Origin: Pseudomonas caspiana
Lineage (GTDB): Bacteria; Pseudomonadota; Gammaproteobacteria; Pseudomonadales; Pseudomonadaceae
Assembly: GCF_002158995.1 (NCBI RefSeq)
Contig: NZ_LOHF01000012.1
Coordinates: 109,083-173,082 of the forward strand
DNA: 64,000 nt
Reading direction: 5' to 3'
The notes beneath the pieces were generated by a model, which was given only the letters and a program-made list of their open reading frames with translations, was not told where the DNA came from and ran no database searches. Both the position numbers and the translations under genes were made by a program. Shown here in pieces: positions 48,924 through 58,421 of this stretch. Each line of letters starts with the position of its first letter. Position 1 is the stretch's first letter.

Positions 48924-49706
48924 TTATTTACCGCTATACAGATTCAGATCGCCGAAGTGCTTCTTCTGGATCTCGGCATATTTGCCGTCGTCGTGTAACG
49001 CTTTGATACCTTTATCCAGCAGAGCCTTGAGCTCTTTGTTACCTTTCGCGATACCGATCGCGGTTTTGGAAGGCAACAATTCGCTGTCGATTGGCTGGCT
49101 GACTTCGTAATCGGCACCTTGTGGCGACTTCAGGAAGCCCAGCTCGGCTTGCAGCATGTCCTGAATGGACGCATCAAGACGACCGGAAACCAGGTCGGCG
49201 TAAACCTGATCCTGGTTGGCGTAGGCCTGGGTTTTCACGCCAGCCTTGTCCAGCACGGCTTTGGCGTAGGCTTCCTGAATGGTGCCTTGCTCGTAGCCCA
49301 CGGTTTTGCCTTTCAGGCTTGCCGGGTCAGCCGTCAGGCCTGCACCTTTTTTGAACACCAGGGAAGTCGGGCCGGAAAACAGCTCGTTGGAGAAGTCGAT
49401 GACTTTTTCACGCGCCGGAGTAACGGTCATCGACGAGATCACGCCGTCGAATTTACGGGCTTTCAGGCCTGGAATCATGCCGTCGAAATCGCTTTCAACC
49501 CATTTGCATTTAACTTTCAGCTCGGCGCAGATAGCGTTGCCCAGGTCGATGTCGAAGCCTACCAGGCTGCCGTCAGCGGCTTTTGATTCGAAAGGTGCAT
49601 AAGAAGGATCAACGCCAAAACGCAGTTCCTTGTATTCCTTGGCCATTGCATTGCCTGCGGCGAGACAAACAGCCAATGCAGAAAGGGTCAGCCATGCTTT
49701 TTTCAT
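48924..49706 (-). CDS. aotJ: Periplasmic basic amino acid-binding protein
   Basis: The 260-residue family 3 solute-binding protein has signal peptide MKKAWLTLSALAVCLAAGNAMA, cleaved before KEYKELRFG. The ligand-binding signature GSLVGFDIDLGNAICAELKVKCKWVESDFDGMIP is typical of the lysine/arginine/ornithine/histidine group, with the conserved pair in the sequence SSMTVTPAREK. It is the first gene of aotJQMOP. A candidate ArgR site lies about 130 bases upstream. Confidence 0.92.
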   Translation of the reverse strand: MKKAWLTLSALAVCLAAGNAMAKEYKELRFGVDPSYAPFESKAADGSLVGFDIDLGNAICAELKVKCKWVESDFDGMIPGLKARKFDGVISSMTVTPAREKVIDFSNELFSGPTSLVFKKGAGLTADPASLKGKTVGYEQGTIQEAYAKAVLDKAGVKTQAYANQDQVYADLVSGRLDASIQDMLQAELGFLKSPQGADYEVSQPIDSELLPSKTAIGIAKGNKELKALLDKGIKALHDDGKYAEIQKKHFGDLNLYSGK

Positions 49707-49832
49707 CGTTCAGTCCTTAAAACCAAATTGAGCGTTGGGAACACGCGAGGCTTGCTACCGGCGGGTGCCAGACCACAGAAGATAGCAATTTCCGAACCAA
49801 AGATACGAACGTGCGTTTTAAATGTACGGAGT

Positions 49833-49859
49833 TGTCGCAATGTTGACTGCCAGTGTTGC
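49833..49859. promoter_or_regulatory. Possible ArgR direct repeat before aotJ
   Basis: TGTCGC (49833-49838) and TGTTGC (49854-49859) are spaced 21 bases apart, the period expected for two TGTCGC-N8-AA half-sites of Pseudomonas ArgR. The trailing AA is not conserved in either. The site is modest but fits an arginine-responsive operon. Confidence 0.4.
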
Positions 49860-49892
49860 GCCATCACTTCGTTTTGATTTGAAACCCAATCC

Positions 49893-49994
49893 TGTGGGAG
49901 CAGAGCTTGGTCTGGGCGGCATTCCAACGATAAGGACACTGCGATCGACCTGCAATGCGCGGTGCACTTATCTCAAGCAAGCTCTGCTCCCACA
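49893..49994. repeat. REP-like doublet, GTGGGAGCAGAGCTTG class
   Basis: Inverted arms TGTGGGAGCAGAGCTTGG and CAAGCAAGCTCTGCTCCCACA are separated by about 60 bases. It marks the upstream edge of the transporter operon next to the ligase gene. The class differs from that of the other REPs here. Confidence 0.75.
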
Positions 49995-50050
49995 ATTATC
50001 GCTCCAACAAGGTGCGTCAATATTAGCGCGACCCAAAAAAGGGCGGCATC

Positions 50051-51766
50051 CTACCCCAGCAAGTCCTGTAACGTCGACAAGCTATCGGCCTCGGCCACTG
50101 ATTTATCCTGCCGCCAGCGCAACATGCGGGGAAAACGCACCGCAATCCCGCTTTTGTGGCGTTTTGACAGCGCAATGCCTTCGAAGCCCAGTTCGAACAC
50201 CAGGCTTGGCGTCACACTGCTGACCGGGCCGAATTTCTCGACGGTGGTCTTGCGCACAATGGCGTCGACCTTGCGCATTTCCTCGTCGGTCAGGCCTGAA
50301 TAGGCTTTGGCGAAGGGCACTAATGTGCGCTCGCTTTGTTCAGGCGGGCCGTCCCACACTGCGAACGTGTAGTCGCTGTACAGGCTGGCGCGCCGGCCGT
50401 GCCCGCGCTGGGCGTAGATCAACACCGCATCGACGCTGAACGGATCAACTTTCCATTTCCACCAGACGCCCATGTCTTTGGTGCGACCGACGCCATACAG
50501 AGAGTCCCGGGATTTGAGCATCATGCCTTCCACGCCCAGGCTGCGAGAGGCTTCACGCTGGACACTCAAGTCCTGCCAGTCTTTGCCATTGATGACCGGG
50601 GAGGGCAGCAGCACAGGGCTTTTGCAGGTTTCAATGACCTTTTCCAATTGGCTGCGTCGCTCATGTTGCGGGCGGCTGCGCCAGTCATGCTCCTGCCATT
50701 CCAGCAGGTCGTAGGCGAGCACCACGACGGGGACTTCTTCGAGGATTTTCTTGCCCAGGGTTTTACGGCCGATGCGCTGCTGCAGGAGCGCGAAAGGCTG
50801 GACGGATGGCTGGGTTGGTGCGGCGTCTGGCGGCGATTCAGTACTGAGTGAAAATTCCGCGCTGTCAGTTGATGCGAGCTCTGCCGTCTTCCAGACGACT
50901 ATTTCACCGTCGATGACTGTCCCGTCGGGCAGGCTCTGCACCAGACTGTGCAATTCCGGGAAGCGATCGGTTACCAGCTCTTCACCGCGAGACCAGATCC
51001 ACAAGCGACCTTCGCGTTTGACCAGTTGTGCGCGAATCCCGTCCCACTTCCACTCAACTTGCCAGTTTTCCGCTGGCCCCAGCAAACTTTCGAACTGATC
51101 CACCGGCTGCTGCAAGGCGTGGGCGAGGAAAAACGGATAAGGCTGACCGCCGCGCTGGGCGTGCTCGTCATCCGATTCAGCTGCGATCAGTTTAAGGAAA
51201 CCTTCGGCGCTGGGCCGGTGAGACAAGTCCGTGTAACCCACCAAGCGTTGCGCCACGCGTTTGCTATCGATATCGGCCATGGCGGCGAGGGCGCGAGTGA
51301 CCAACAGTTTTGAGACGCCGACCCGGAAGCTGCCAGTGATCAGCTTGATGCAGACCATCAGGCTGACCCGGTCCAACTGCCCCCAGAATATCGGCAGGCG
51401 CTCGGCCAGTTCTTCTGGAGGCAAGCCCCGCAAAGGCAGGAGCTTGTCTTCCATCCAGACGGCCAGACCTTCGTCAGAGTCGTGTTCGGCCTTAGGCAAT
51501 AGCAGCGCCAGAGTTTCTGCCAGGTCACCGACGGCCTGATAGCTTTCTTCGAACAGCCATTCCGGCAGCTTGCCCAGGGTCATGGCTTGTTCGCGCAACA
51601 GTTTGGTGGGCACCAGTTGGCGCGGGCGTCCGCCGGAGAGGAAATACACTGCCCACGCAGCATCCTGCGGTGGCACCTTCGCGAAATAGTCGCGCATGGC
51701 GGCCAGCTTGGCGTTACTTGAGGTGGTGGCGTCGAGTCGGGAATACAGCTCGGCAAAGGCTTTCAT
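50051..51766 (-). CDS. ATP-dependent DNA ligase of the repair cluster
   Basis: The 571-residue enzyme has an N-terminal DNA-binding domain, the nucleotidyltransferase motif I WKWDGIRAQLV with the catalytic lysine, motif IIIa-like IWSRGEELVT, VIDGEIVVW and the later motifs EGMMLKSRDS and WWKWKVDP, then an OB domain ending in RFPRMLRWRQDK. It corresponds to the ligase found with Lhr helicase, PdeM and exonuclease, annotated elsewhere as cisplatin damage response ligase. Its start overlaps the exonuclease stop by four bases. Confidence 0.93.
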   Translation of the reverse strand: MKAFAELYSRLDATTSSNAKLAAMRDYFAKVPPQDAAWAVYFLSGGRPRQLVPTKLLREQAMTLGKLPEWLFEESYQAVGDLAETLALLLPKAEHDSDEGLAVWMEDKLLPLRGLPPEELAERLPIFWGQLDRVSLMVCIKLITGSFRVGVSKLLVTRALAAMADIDSKRVAQRLVGYTDLSHRPSAEGFLKLIAAESDDEHAQRGGQPYPFFLAHALQQPVDQFESLLGPAENWQVEWKWDGIRAQLVKREGRLWIWSRGEELVTDRFPELHSLVQSLPDGTVIDGEIVVWKTAELASTDSAEFSLSTESPPDAAPTQPSVQPFALLQQRIGRKTLGKKILEEVPVVVLAYDLLEWQEHDWRSRPQHERRSQLEKVIETCKSPVLLPSPVINGKDWQDLSVQREASRSLGVEGMMLKSRDSLYGVGRTKDMGVWWKWKVDPFSVDAVLIYAQRGHGRRASLYSDYTFAVWDGPPEQSERTLVPFAKAYSGLTDEEMRKVDAIVRKTTVEKFGPVSSVTPSLVFELGFEGIALSKRHKSGIAVRFPRMLRWRQDKSVAEADSLSTLQDLLG

Positions 51767-52818
51767 GCCGAGGCCTCGGTTGATTCTTCAGGTTTGGTTT
51801 CTTCCGGTTTTGTTTCCGCCGTTGTCGAGTCTTCCTCATCGCCATATTCGGTGACGAAGCCCTGGGCATCGAGTCCGGACTCGCGCAGGTAACGCACCAG
51901 CACTGCTACTGAACCGTGGGTCACCATGACGCGCTCGGCACCCGTCTGCTCGATTGCCCATAGCAGGCCTGGCCAATCGGCGTGATCGGATAGCACAAAG
52001 CCGCGATCCACGCCGCGTCGTCTGCGTGTGCCGCGCAGCATCATCCAGCCACTGGCGAATGCATCACTGAATTCGCCAAAGCGTTTCATCCAGGTGCTGC
52101 CGCCTGCTGAGGGAGGTGCGAGGATCAGCGCCTGACGCAGGGCCGGATCGGTTTTCTTGAAATCGCCGGCGTATTGGGTCTCGGGAATTCGCACGCCGGC
52201 TTCACGGTAAACCCGGTTCAAGGGCTCGACCGCACCATGAACCAGTATCGGCCCGATCTCAGGGTCGATGCCGTGCAGAATGCGCTGGGCCTTGCCGAAG
52301 GAATAGGCGAATAGCACGCTGGCCTTGCCGACCGCAGCGTTGGCCCGCCACCAGTCGTTGATTCCAGCGAAAATCTGCGACTGCGGCTGCCAGCGATAGA
52401 TCGGCAGGCCGAAGGTCGATTCGGTGATAAAGGTGTGGCAGCGCACCGGCTCGAACGGTTCGCAGGTGCCATCCGGCTCGACTTTGTAATCACCGGACGC
52501 CACCCAGACTTGGCCTTTGTACTCCAGCCGGACCTGCGCCGAACCCAGCACGTGTCCGGCTGGATGAAGGCTCAGTTTTACGCCGTGGTGCAACAGGGTT
52601 TCGCCGTACGCCAGGGTTTGCAGGTTGATGTCCTGCCCCAGTCGCGAACGAAGAATGCCTTCGCCCGGCGCTGCGGCCAGGTAGTGTTCATTGCCGGTTC
52701 GCGCATGATCACCGTGGGCGTGAGTAATGACCGAGCGCTCCACAGGGCGCCACGGGTCAATGTAGAAATCTCCGGGCGGGCAATACAAACCTTCGGGACG
52801 CGCGATAACAAGATCCAT
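51763..52818 (-). CDS. Ligase-associated metallo-beta-lactamase exonuclease
   Basis: The 351-residue protein of the beta-CASP/SNM1-like group has metal ligands in VITHAHGDHARTG, AGHVLGSAQV and VASGDYK, and a further pair in VLSDHADWPG. In the ligase-associated repair cluster this enzyme is a predicted or demonstrated DNA exonuclease. It leads the exonuclease-ligase pair. The C-terminus is an acidic Glu/Thr/Pro tail (TTAETKPEETKPEE). Confidence 0.92.
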   Translation of the reverse strand: MDLVIARPEGLYCPPGDFYIDPWRPVERSVITHAHGDHARTGNEHYLAAAPGEGILRSRLGQDINLQTLAYGETLLHHGVKLSLHPAGHVLGSAQVRLEYKGQVWVASGDYKVEPDGTCEPFEPVRCHTFITESTFGLPIYRWQPQSQIFAGINDWWRANAAVGKASVLFAYSFGKAQRILHGIDPEIGPILVHGAVEPLNRVYREAGVRIPETQYAGDFKKTDPALRQALILAPPSAGGSTWMKRFGEFSDAFASGWMMLRGTRRRRGVDRGFVLSDHADWPGLLWAIEQTGAERVMVTHGSVAVLVRYLRESGLDAQGFVTEYGDEEDSTTAETKPEETKPEESTEASA

Positions 52819-52903
52819 GGAGTAACCGACTGGATGGGCTTGTTAGTTATGAGGGCGGGGCGGGGGAGGAAGTTCGAAGAACATGAAGCTGATTGGCCAC
52901 ACC

Positions 52904-52976
52904 TGTAGGAGCTGCCGAAGGCTGCGATCGCGGTGTCTCAGGAAGATCGCAATCGCAGCCTTCGGCAGCTCCTACA
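52904..52976. repeat. REP doublet between exonuclease and acylase
   Basis: Near-perfect inverted arms start TGTAGGAGCTGCCGAAGGCT and lie about 25 bases apart. It is the best example of the GCTGCCGAAGGCTGCGA class in the window. Confidence 0.9.
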
Positions 52977-52988
52977 GAGGTGTTTATT

Positions 52989-55454
52989 CTATTTCCCTGG
53001 CACCAGCGTCAACCGCTTGCTGCCATAAGCCCGCTCGTAATTCTGTGTTTGCAGCGGGATCGTCTGGTACTGGCCCTTGAGCCAGGGTTCGATGCTGTTG
53101 GTGTAATGCGGGCTGGCCGGGTTACCGGACTGACCGATGTTGATCAGGCCGAGCATCGGTTCGCTTTGGCCGAAGTCGATGATCATGCGCATGCTCGGTA
53201 CAGCCTGGCTGTCGAAGTTCTGACCCCATGGATACGCCGAGATGTTCAGCGTGTTGTGGTCACCCCCAGTTGCACTGGGGCCACGGTTGAAACTGTTAGC
53301 GGCGAAGTCGCTACTTTGCAGGGTCGAGCGATGCAGCTTGCCCCATTGCCAGGCTTTGCGATCAGTGCCCATAAGACTGTCACCGGCAGTGATGGCTGCT
53401 GCCAGACTGCGCGCCAGAATCGCGGGCTTGTCTTCTTTTTGTGGCGTTTTCACGTCATCCCAATACGGGCTGTCTTCGCGTCCCAGCAAATGATCGGCTT
53501 GTGCCGAGTACGACAGGCTGGCGTTCTGCACCAGCGCTTTCCATGCCGGGCTGGTTTCAGGACCAAGTTCGTCAAGGAAGATCTGTTTGGCGCTTTCCTG
53601 CAGGAACAGCTCATAAAGCGCCGCATCGGCAGACGTTGGTGTGAGTTTGCCGTCGAACGCCATCAGCCGGGTAAACGCTTCCCGGGCTTTGCTGCGTTCG
53701 GCTTCAGGCAAGGCGTCGATGGCCTGTTTCAACGGTTTGACCATACCCGGCGCTTCAAACATTTTTCTCAGTTTGGCGGCGAAGGTCGTGCTCTGATCGT
53801 ATTGCATGGCAATGACGCTGCGGGTGTCCTGCTTGCCACTGTTGGCCAGTTCCGCAATACGTTCGGCGCGCTCCGGGGCTTTCCACGAGTTGGACAGCTG
53901 CATGCCGTAACCTTTCGGGAAGGTGCGCTGGTTGGCGGTGGCGATCCAGCCTTGCTGCGGGTTTTGATCATAAGGGTGCAGCATCGCGTCGGCGAAGCCA
54001 TCCCAGTCGTAACGGCCTTCCCAGCCCGGCGAAGGCAGCAAGCCCAGGCCTTCACGGCGATTTGGATAGCGACCGGTAACTTGCCATGCGACGTTCGACG
54101 CATCAGCGAACACCATGTTCAGCGCGATTGCGCGGATTTCACGGCTGGCATCGAATGCCTTGTCGACGTTAGGCGCGCGGGACAGGTCGAAGAACGCGTC
54201 CAGACTCTTATCGTCTTTGAAGTCCGGGGTTTGCAACGCCAGCCCCAGGCTGTTGTTCAATTGGCCTTCACTCGGATTGCTGTTGAGCAACGCGCCATGA
54301 CGGGTTGCAAAAACGGTCTCACGAATCGGGCGGCTGCCTTTGACGAAGAAAGTTTCTTCATGGGCTGTTGCGGGCAGCCACTTGCCATCGGCCAGGTACA
54401 TCAAGCGGTTGTTTTCGCGTTTCAGCTTTTCCAGGAACAAATCCTGGTTGTCGCCCATCACCGAGGCCATCGACCAGCCCAGCTTGCCGTTGAAGCCACT
54501 CAGAATCAGCGGCAGACCCGCGATCGTGGCGCCAGCGGCCTGATATTTAGGGGCGCGGATTTGTACGAAGCTCCACGCGGAGTTCAACCCGGCAGGCAAT
54601 TGCACGTCGTTGGCCAGCAAGCTTTTGCCGGTACGGCTGCGTTGCGGCGCAATGGCCCAGTTACTGGAGGCGGCGATGCCCAGCATGTTCAGGTCGGTCA
54701 ATTGCTGGGCGACTTTATTCAGATCGCTCAGACCTGAAACCTGCCCGCCAAGGTTCAAGCCCTTGAGCTTGTCGGCTTCGGAAAACGGCAGTTCTTCGTC
54801 CGGATAAGTCGGCACCAGCCAGGCCAGCTTGTCGATACCGACTTTCTGCGCCAGCAGCAGCGAGGACAGTTCTTCTTGCAGGTTTGCCGACTGGCTGAAG
54901 TTCAGCAGGCTGAAGATCAGCGCCGAGTCTTCGGGTTTCCAGTAATCCGGACGATAGCCAGAGCTGGCCAGATCAGCGGGCAGTTTGTCGCGGTAGCGGA
55001 ACAGGTAGGCGTTGACGCCACGGGCATAGACTTCAAAGAAGCGTTGCAGGCGAGGGGTCGACGCGCTGTACAGCTCGCTCGCGCTCTTTTTCAGATTCGC
55101 TGCGCGCATCAAACGGTCGATATCCAGTGCGCTTGGGCCGACCATTTCCGACAGTCGACCTTGTGCCAGCAGGCGCATGCTCAGCATTTGTGTGATGCGG
55201 TCGCTGGCGTGTACGTAACCCAGGGTAAAAAGCGCGTCATGAAAGGTGCTGCTTTCAATCAGCGGCATACCGAGGTTGGTGCGCCGCAGGGAAACGTTCT
55301 GGGCCAGGCCCTTGACCGCCACAGTGCCGGACGCAGGCAGCAACGAGTCGCTATCGCCACCGCCCAACTGGCAACCGCCAAGACTCAACAAACCCACCGT
55401 AGCGGCGGCAGCACCGAACCGGTTTACGACTTTGGAACGGGCTGGTGAGGCCAT
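52989..55454 (-). CDS. quiP: Penicillin acylase-family enzyme, QuiP-like
   Basis: The 821-residue N-terminal nucleophile hydrolase precursor should self-cleave before Ser264, in [11 protein letters not shown], giving alpha and beta chains. The beta chain continues with LLANDVQL and later the catalytic Asn region. The sequence order beside the repair cluster matches the QuiP position in P. putida. QuiP of P. aeruginosa degrades long-chain acyl-homoserine lactones. The N-terminus ends in LLSLGGC (Cys28), a lipobox-like motif, so it may be a lipoprotein rather than a soluble periplasmic enzyme. The substrate is unproven here. Confidence 0.85.
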   Translation of the reverse strand: MASPARSKVVNRFGAAAATVGLLSLGGCQLGGGDSDSLLPASGTVAVKGLAQNVSLRRTNLGMPLIESSTFHDALFTLGYVHASDRITQMLSMRLLAQGRLSEMVGPSALDIDRLMRAANLKKSASELYSASTPRLQRFFEVYARGVNAYLFRYRDKLPADLASSGYRPDYWKPEDSALIFSLLNFSQSANLQEELSSLLLAQKVGIDKLAWLVPTYPDEELPFSEADKLKGLNLGGQVSGLSDLNKVAQQLTDLNMLGIAASSNWAIAPQRSRTGKSLLANDVQLPAGLNSAWSFVQIRAPKYQAAGATIAGLPLILSGFNGKLGWSMASVMGDNQDLFLEKLKRENNRLMYLADGKWLPATAHEETFFVKGSRPIRETVFATRHGALLNSNPSEGQLNNSLGLALQTPDFKDDKSLDAFFDLSRAPNVDKAFDASREIRAIALNMVFADASNVAWQVTGRYPNRREGLGLLPSPGWEGRYDWDGFADAMLHPYDQNPQQGWIATANQRTFPKGYGMQLSNSWKAPERAERIAELANSGKQDTRSVIAMQYDQSTTFAAKLRKMFEAPGMVKPLKQAIDALPEAERSKAREAFTRLMAFDGKLTPTSADAALYELFLQESAKQIFLDELGPETSPAWKALVQNASLSYSAQADHLLGREDSPYWDDVKTPQKEDKPAILARSLAAAITAGDSLMGTDRKAWQWGKLHRSTLQSSDFAANSFNRGPSATGGDHNTLNISAYPWGQNFDSQAVPSMRMIIDFGQSEPMLGLINIGQSGNPASPHYTNSIEPWLKGQYQTIPLQTQNYERAYGSKRLTLVPGK

Positions 55455-55728
55455 GGCAAAACTCCTGCGGGGGCTTAACGTATAAAAGGCGCTACGTTAG
55501 AGAGCGCGCAGGCGCCACGCAAGCGGGGAGAGGGAGTTTATTTCAGGATTTTTCAAAGGTCGTGGGGCTATTGGCAAATGTGGGAGCAACCGGAACGTGT
55601 AGTCCTTGGGACGAGGCAGTGTCAGGTTGACCCTCTCGCCAACAAGTTGCCTCCAGCCTGGACCGCGTGACACGGCTCTGCTCGGTAGGAGTCGCCCGCG
55701 TCGCTGACGCCGAAGCAAACACAGGACC

Positions 55729-55800
55729 TGTAGGAGCTGCCGAAGGCTGCGATCGCGGTGTACCAGAAGAAGTGCTTCGCAGCCTTCGGCAGCTCCTACA
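55729..55800. repeat. REP doublet upstream of the acylase gene
   Basis: Perfect or near-perfect inverted arms of the GTAGGAGCTGCCGAAGGCTG class lie about 28 bases apart. The rest of the gap 55455-55861 (407 bases) shows no gene; a promoter for the acylase must lie there. Confidence 0.88.
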
Positions 55801-55861
55801 GAAATGCATTTCAATCCAGTATTTTGCTGTTTTTTGATGAGGGCAAACTTGTGCGCGAGGC

Positions 55862-56503
55862 TCAGATCTGTGGATTCACTTGGTCAACCAGCGCATACGC
55901 CCGCTTGGTCGCTTCACGATCACTGATGGCATCGAACCAGCGCTTGAGGTGTGGGAAGTCCTCCAGGTTCTGGTCTTGCCAGGTATGACGTGCGATCCAC
56001 GGATAGATCGACATGTCGGCAATGCTGTATTCACTGCCCGCCACGAAGTCTCGATCTGCCAGACGCCGATCCAGCACGCTATATAAACGGGCAGTTTCAT
56101 CGACGTAGCGTTTGATGGCGTAAGGAATCTTTTCCTTGGCGAAGCGGTTGAAGTGATGGTTTTGCCCCGCCATGGGTCCCAGTCCACCCATTTGCCAGAA
56201 CAGCCATTGCAGTGCTTCTTGCCGACCGCGTAGGTCTTTGGGAATGAACTGGCCGGTTTTTTCCGCCAGATACAGCAGGATCGCGCCGGACTCGAACAGG
56301 CTGATTGGCTCGCCGCCATCGGCAGGCTCATGGTCAACGATGGCCGGGATGCGGTTATTCGGGGAGATTTTCAGGAAGTCGGGTTTGAACTGATCGTTCT
56401 GGCCGATATTGACCGGGAAGATTTTGTACGGCAGACCGGCCTCCTCAAGGAACAGCGATACTTTGTGGCCGTTGGGTGTGGTCCAGTAATGCAGATCGAT
56501 CAT
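55862..56503 (-). CDS. Glutathione S-transferase, YfcG/Nu-class-like
   Basis: The 213-residue two-domain protein has the N-terminal thioredoxin fold with TTPNGHKVSLFLEEAGLPY, cis-proline in NNRIPAIVDHEP, SLFESGAILLYLAEK, and a helical C-terminal domain. TTPNGHK and the GQND segment are typical of YfcG-like GSTs, which have disulfide reductase activity. The start at 56503 was preferred over the frame start at 56563. The exact substrate is unknown. Confidence 0.9.
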   Translation of the reverse strand: MIDLHYWTTPNGHKVSLFLEEAGLPYKIFPVNIGQNDQFKPDFLKISPNNRIPAIVDHEPADGGEPISLFESGAILLYLAEKTGQFIPKDLRGRQEALQWLFWQMGGLGPMAGQNHHFNRFAKEKIPYAIKRYVDETARLYSVLDRRLADRDFVAGSEYSIADMSIYPWIARHTWQDQNLEDFPHLKRWFDAISDREATKRAYALVDQVNPQI

Positions 56504-56564
56504 CAAGAACTCCTCTTGGATGGAACGGACTGCCTGTTTTACTCCCGCAGGCCCCGACCGCACA

Positions 56565-56593
56565 AATGAAAACGGCCTGCAAGGCAGGCCGTT
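56565..56593 (-). terminator. Terminator of the His-rich SEC-C gene
   Basis: A perfect 10-base stem (AACGGCCTGC / GCAGGCCGTT) with loop AAG is followed on the minus strand by TTTTCATTTG. It ends the small gene before the GST gene. Confidence 0.85.
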
Positions 56594-56609
56594 CGAGCTT
56601 CACGTCAGC

Positions 56610-56825
56610 TTACGCGCCGTGGCACTTCTTGAACTTCTTGTCGCTGCCACATGGGCAAGGATCGTTGCGGCCAACGTCCTTCAACGCGTTACGCACCGGT
56701 TCCTGATGGGCATGGCCGCAATTCGGACCGTGGACATGGCCATGTTGGTGGTCGTGGTGGGCGTGGCCATGATCGTCGTGATCGTGATTGCAATCGGGGC
56801 CATGCACATGGGCTTGCTGGTTCAT
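56610..56825 (-). CDS. His-rich SEC-C motif protein
   Basis: The 71-residue protein has an N-terminal half with many His and Asp residues ([21 protein letters not shown]), then a C-terminal SEC-C zinc knuckle ([17 protein letters not shown]). Both parts bind metals, so it may be a zinc or nickel store or a small chaperone accessory. SEC-C motifs elsewhere bind SecB or ribosomes. The start at 56825 lies next to the following gene's stop. Function is unproven. Confidence 0.85.
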   Translation of the reverse strand: MNQQAHVHGPDCNHDHDDHGHAHHDHQHGHVHGPNCGHAHQEPVRNALKDVGRNDPCPCGSDKKFKKCHGA

Positions 56826-56829
56826 CGGG

Positions 56830-57318
56830 TTACTCCGGAATAAAATCGCCGGGCATTATCTCGCCGTTGCGTCCAATACGCACGCTATGCGGAAACAAAA
56901 AGCCGGTCTTGAGTTTGCCTTCCAGCCGGTAATGGATCGGCTGGTCGGTTTTTTTCAGCATTTTCGCGATCTGCTTCAAGTCCTTCCAGAGATTGGTCCG
57001 GATCGGTACCGCGAAATTCCTGCTGCTTTGTCCGTCGACCACGAACCAGTCGGTGGACTCGCCATCAGCCAGCACAATGTCATTGAGCATGATTTTATAG
57101 CGCAGGCTACGCACCAGCATGCTCCGATCATTCGGGTTTTCGACCCGAAAGCGCAGTTTGAAGTCCTGTTGCAGCAGCTTGGCCTTGACCACTTGCACCT
57201 TGAGCAAGTGCACCTGAGGATCCTGATAGTCGCTGACGCGTACGGACGAACAGCCGTTCAACAGCGACAGCAGCAGACCCAGGCTCAGGATTCTTATGGC
57301 GTGCGCCTGTGAAAACAT
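56830..57318 (-). CDS. LEA14-like (WHy domain) lipoprotein
   Basis: The 162-residue protein has a lipoprotein signal [23 protein letters not shown] with lipobox LNGC. The rest is a WHy/LEA type 2 domain ([40 protein letters not shown]). Such domains are linked to stress and desiccation protection. I chose the ATG at 57318, which has GGAG upstream; the frame extends to 57420 without good support. The next gene on the minus strand begins 4 bases after its stop, so both probably share a transcript. Confidence 0.86.
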   Translation of the reverse strand: MFSQAHAIRILSLGLLLSLLNGCSSVRVSDYQDPQVHLLKVQVVKAKLLQQDFKLRFRVENPNDRSMLVRSLRYKIMLNDIVLADGESTDWFVVDGQSSRNFAVPIRTNLWKDLKQIAKMLKKTDQPIHYRLEGKLKTGFLFPHSVRIGRNGEIMPGDFIPE

Positions 57319-57419
57319 GTTGGTGCTCCATTTGAGGCCTTCGTTTGACAAAGCGACTGCCCATTCCTTTTTCATTAAGCTGCGGCATACTTCTCGCACG
57401 TACACCTGGAGTATGACCA

Positions 57420-57932
57420 ATGAATCTGTATGAAATTGTATTCACTGGCCAACTGGTCCCCGGCGCCCAACTGGACAAGGTCCAGGCCAACCTCGGCAAG
57501 CTGTTCCAGAGCGACGCGCAACGGCTGGAGCTGCTGTTCAGCGGGCGTCGGCTGGTTCTGAAAAACAATCTCGATAGTGAAGCGGCGGAAAAATATCGAT
57601 CCACGCTGGAGCGCGCCGGAGCGCTGGTCGAGGTGGTGGAAATGTCAGCTGTTAACGCCGAGGCAGACCCAGCCCGCGTGCCATCTCTGCGGCCCGGCCG
57701 ACTACAGGTTACTCCTCGGGACGTTTACATGGCGGCCTTTGTTGCCGTTGATGCGCCGAATCTGGAGGTGTTCGAGGTGGGCAGCGACCTGCAGGATCAA
57801 AAGCCTGCACCTACGGCACCATCCGTGGATTTATCGCAGTTCAGTCTCGCACCGGCGGGCAGCGAATTGGGTCAATTGCCGAATAACCATGCCGCCGTGG
57901 TTCCGGACACCTCGCACTTGAAGCTGGTATGA
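57420..57932 (+). CDS. Conserved hypothetical protein
   Basis: The 170-residue soluble protein has an N-terminal alpha/beta segment (MNLYEIVFTGQLVPGAQLDKVQANLGKLF, then LELLFSGRRLVLKNNL and YRSTLERAGALVEVVEM), resembling a small ferredoxin-like fold. A Pro-rich, probably disordered second half ends in HLKLV. It is divergent from the LEA gene. I do not know its function; similar proteins occur at this location in other pseudomonads as I recall. Confidence 0.8.
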   Translation: MNLYEIVFTGQLVPGAQLDKVQANLGKLFQSDAQRLELLFSGRRLVLKNNLDSEAAEKYRSTLERAGALVEVVEMSAVNAEADPARVPSLRPGRLQVTPRDVYMAAFVAVDAPNLEVFEVGSDLQDQKPAPTAPSVDLSQFSLAPAGSELGQLPNNHAAVVPDTSHLKLV

Positions 57933-57944
57933 GGCGGCTGCTTT

Positions 57945-58418
57945 TCAACTGACGTAGCTCGCACAACATTTCTTGTACTTCTGTTCACTGCCGCACGGGC
58001 ATGCATCGTTACGCCCGGCTTTGAGTCCTACGGTCGGGTCGATGAAGTACCAACGCCCTTGATTCTGCACAAAAGACGAACGCTCACGATGGCTGTGTTC
58101 ACCGCTGCCGTCATGCCAGCGTGCGGTGAAGGTGACGAAGGCGTGCTCGGGTTTGCCGCCGAATACCTCGGAGCTTTCCACTTCCAGCCCTAGCCAGGTG
58201 CTTTGCAGGCTCCACTGACTGATCGACTCGCGATCCAGCCCGGCCTTCTGCACTGGCAGCGTGGTGTCGAGCAAGTAATCAATCAGGCCAAGCACGTAAG
58301 CGCTATAGCGTGAGCGCATCAGTTTTTCCGCGCAGGGCGTGGGTTGCCCTGCGTGAAACGGTCCGCAACAGGCTGCCAGCAGATCCCCGCTTCCGCAGGG
58401 GCAAATCGCGCTATTCAT
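57945..58418 (-). CDS. YchJ-like SEC-C protein
   Basis: The 157-residue protein has an N-terminal SEC-C-type motif ([17 protein letters not shown]) and a C-terminal one ([16 protein letters not shown]) flanking the NTF2-like YchJ middle ([20 protein letters not shown]). This is the UPF0225/YchJ family, with no firm role. Its start is 4 bases after the stop of the upstream gene, so both form one transcript. Confidence 0.9.
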   Translation of the reverse strand: MNSAICPCGSGDLLAACCGPFHAGQPTPCAEKLMRSRYSAYVLGLIDYLLDTTLPVQKAGLDRESISQWSLQSTWLGLEVESSEVFGGKPEHAFVTFTARWHDGSGEHSHRERSSFVQNQGRWYFIDPTVGLKAGRNDACPCGSEQKYKKCCASYVS

Positions 58419-58421
58419 GGC

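Noticed and set aside
52893..54737. Long open frame of 614 codons opposite the acylase gene
   Set aside because: It overlaps the acylase on the other strand and begins inside a REP element; no domain is recognisable.
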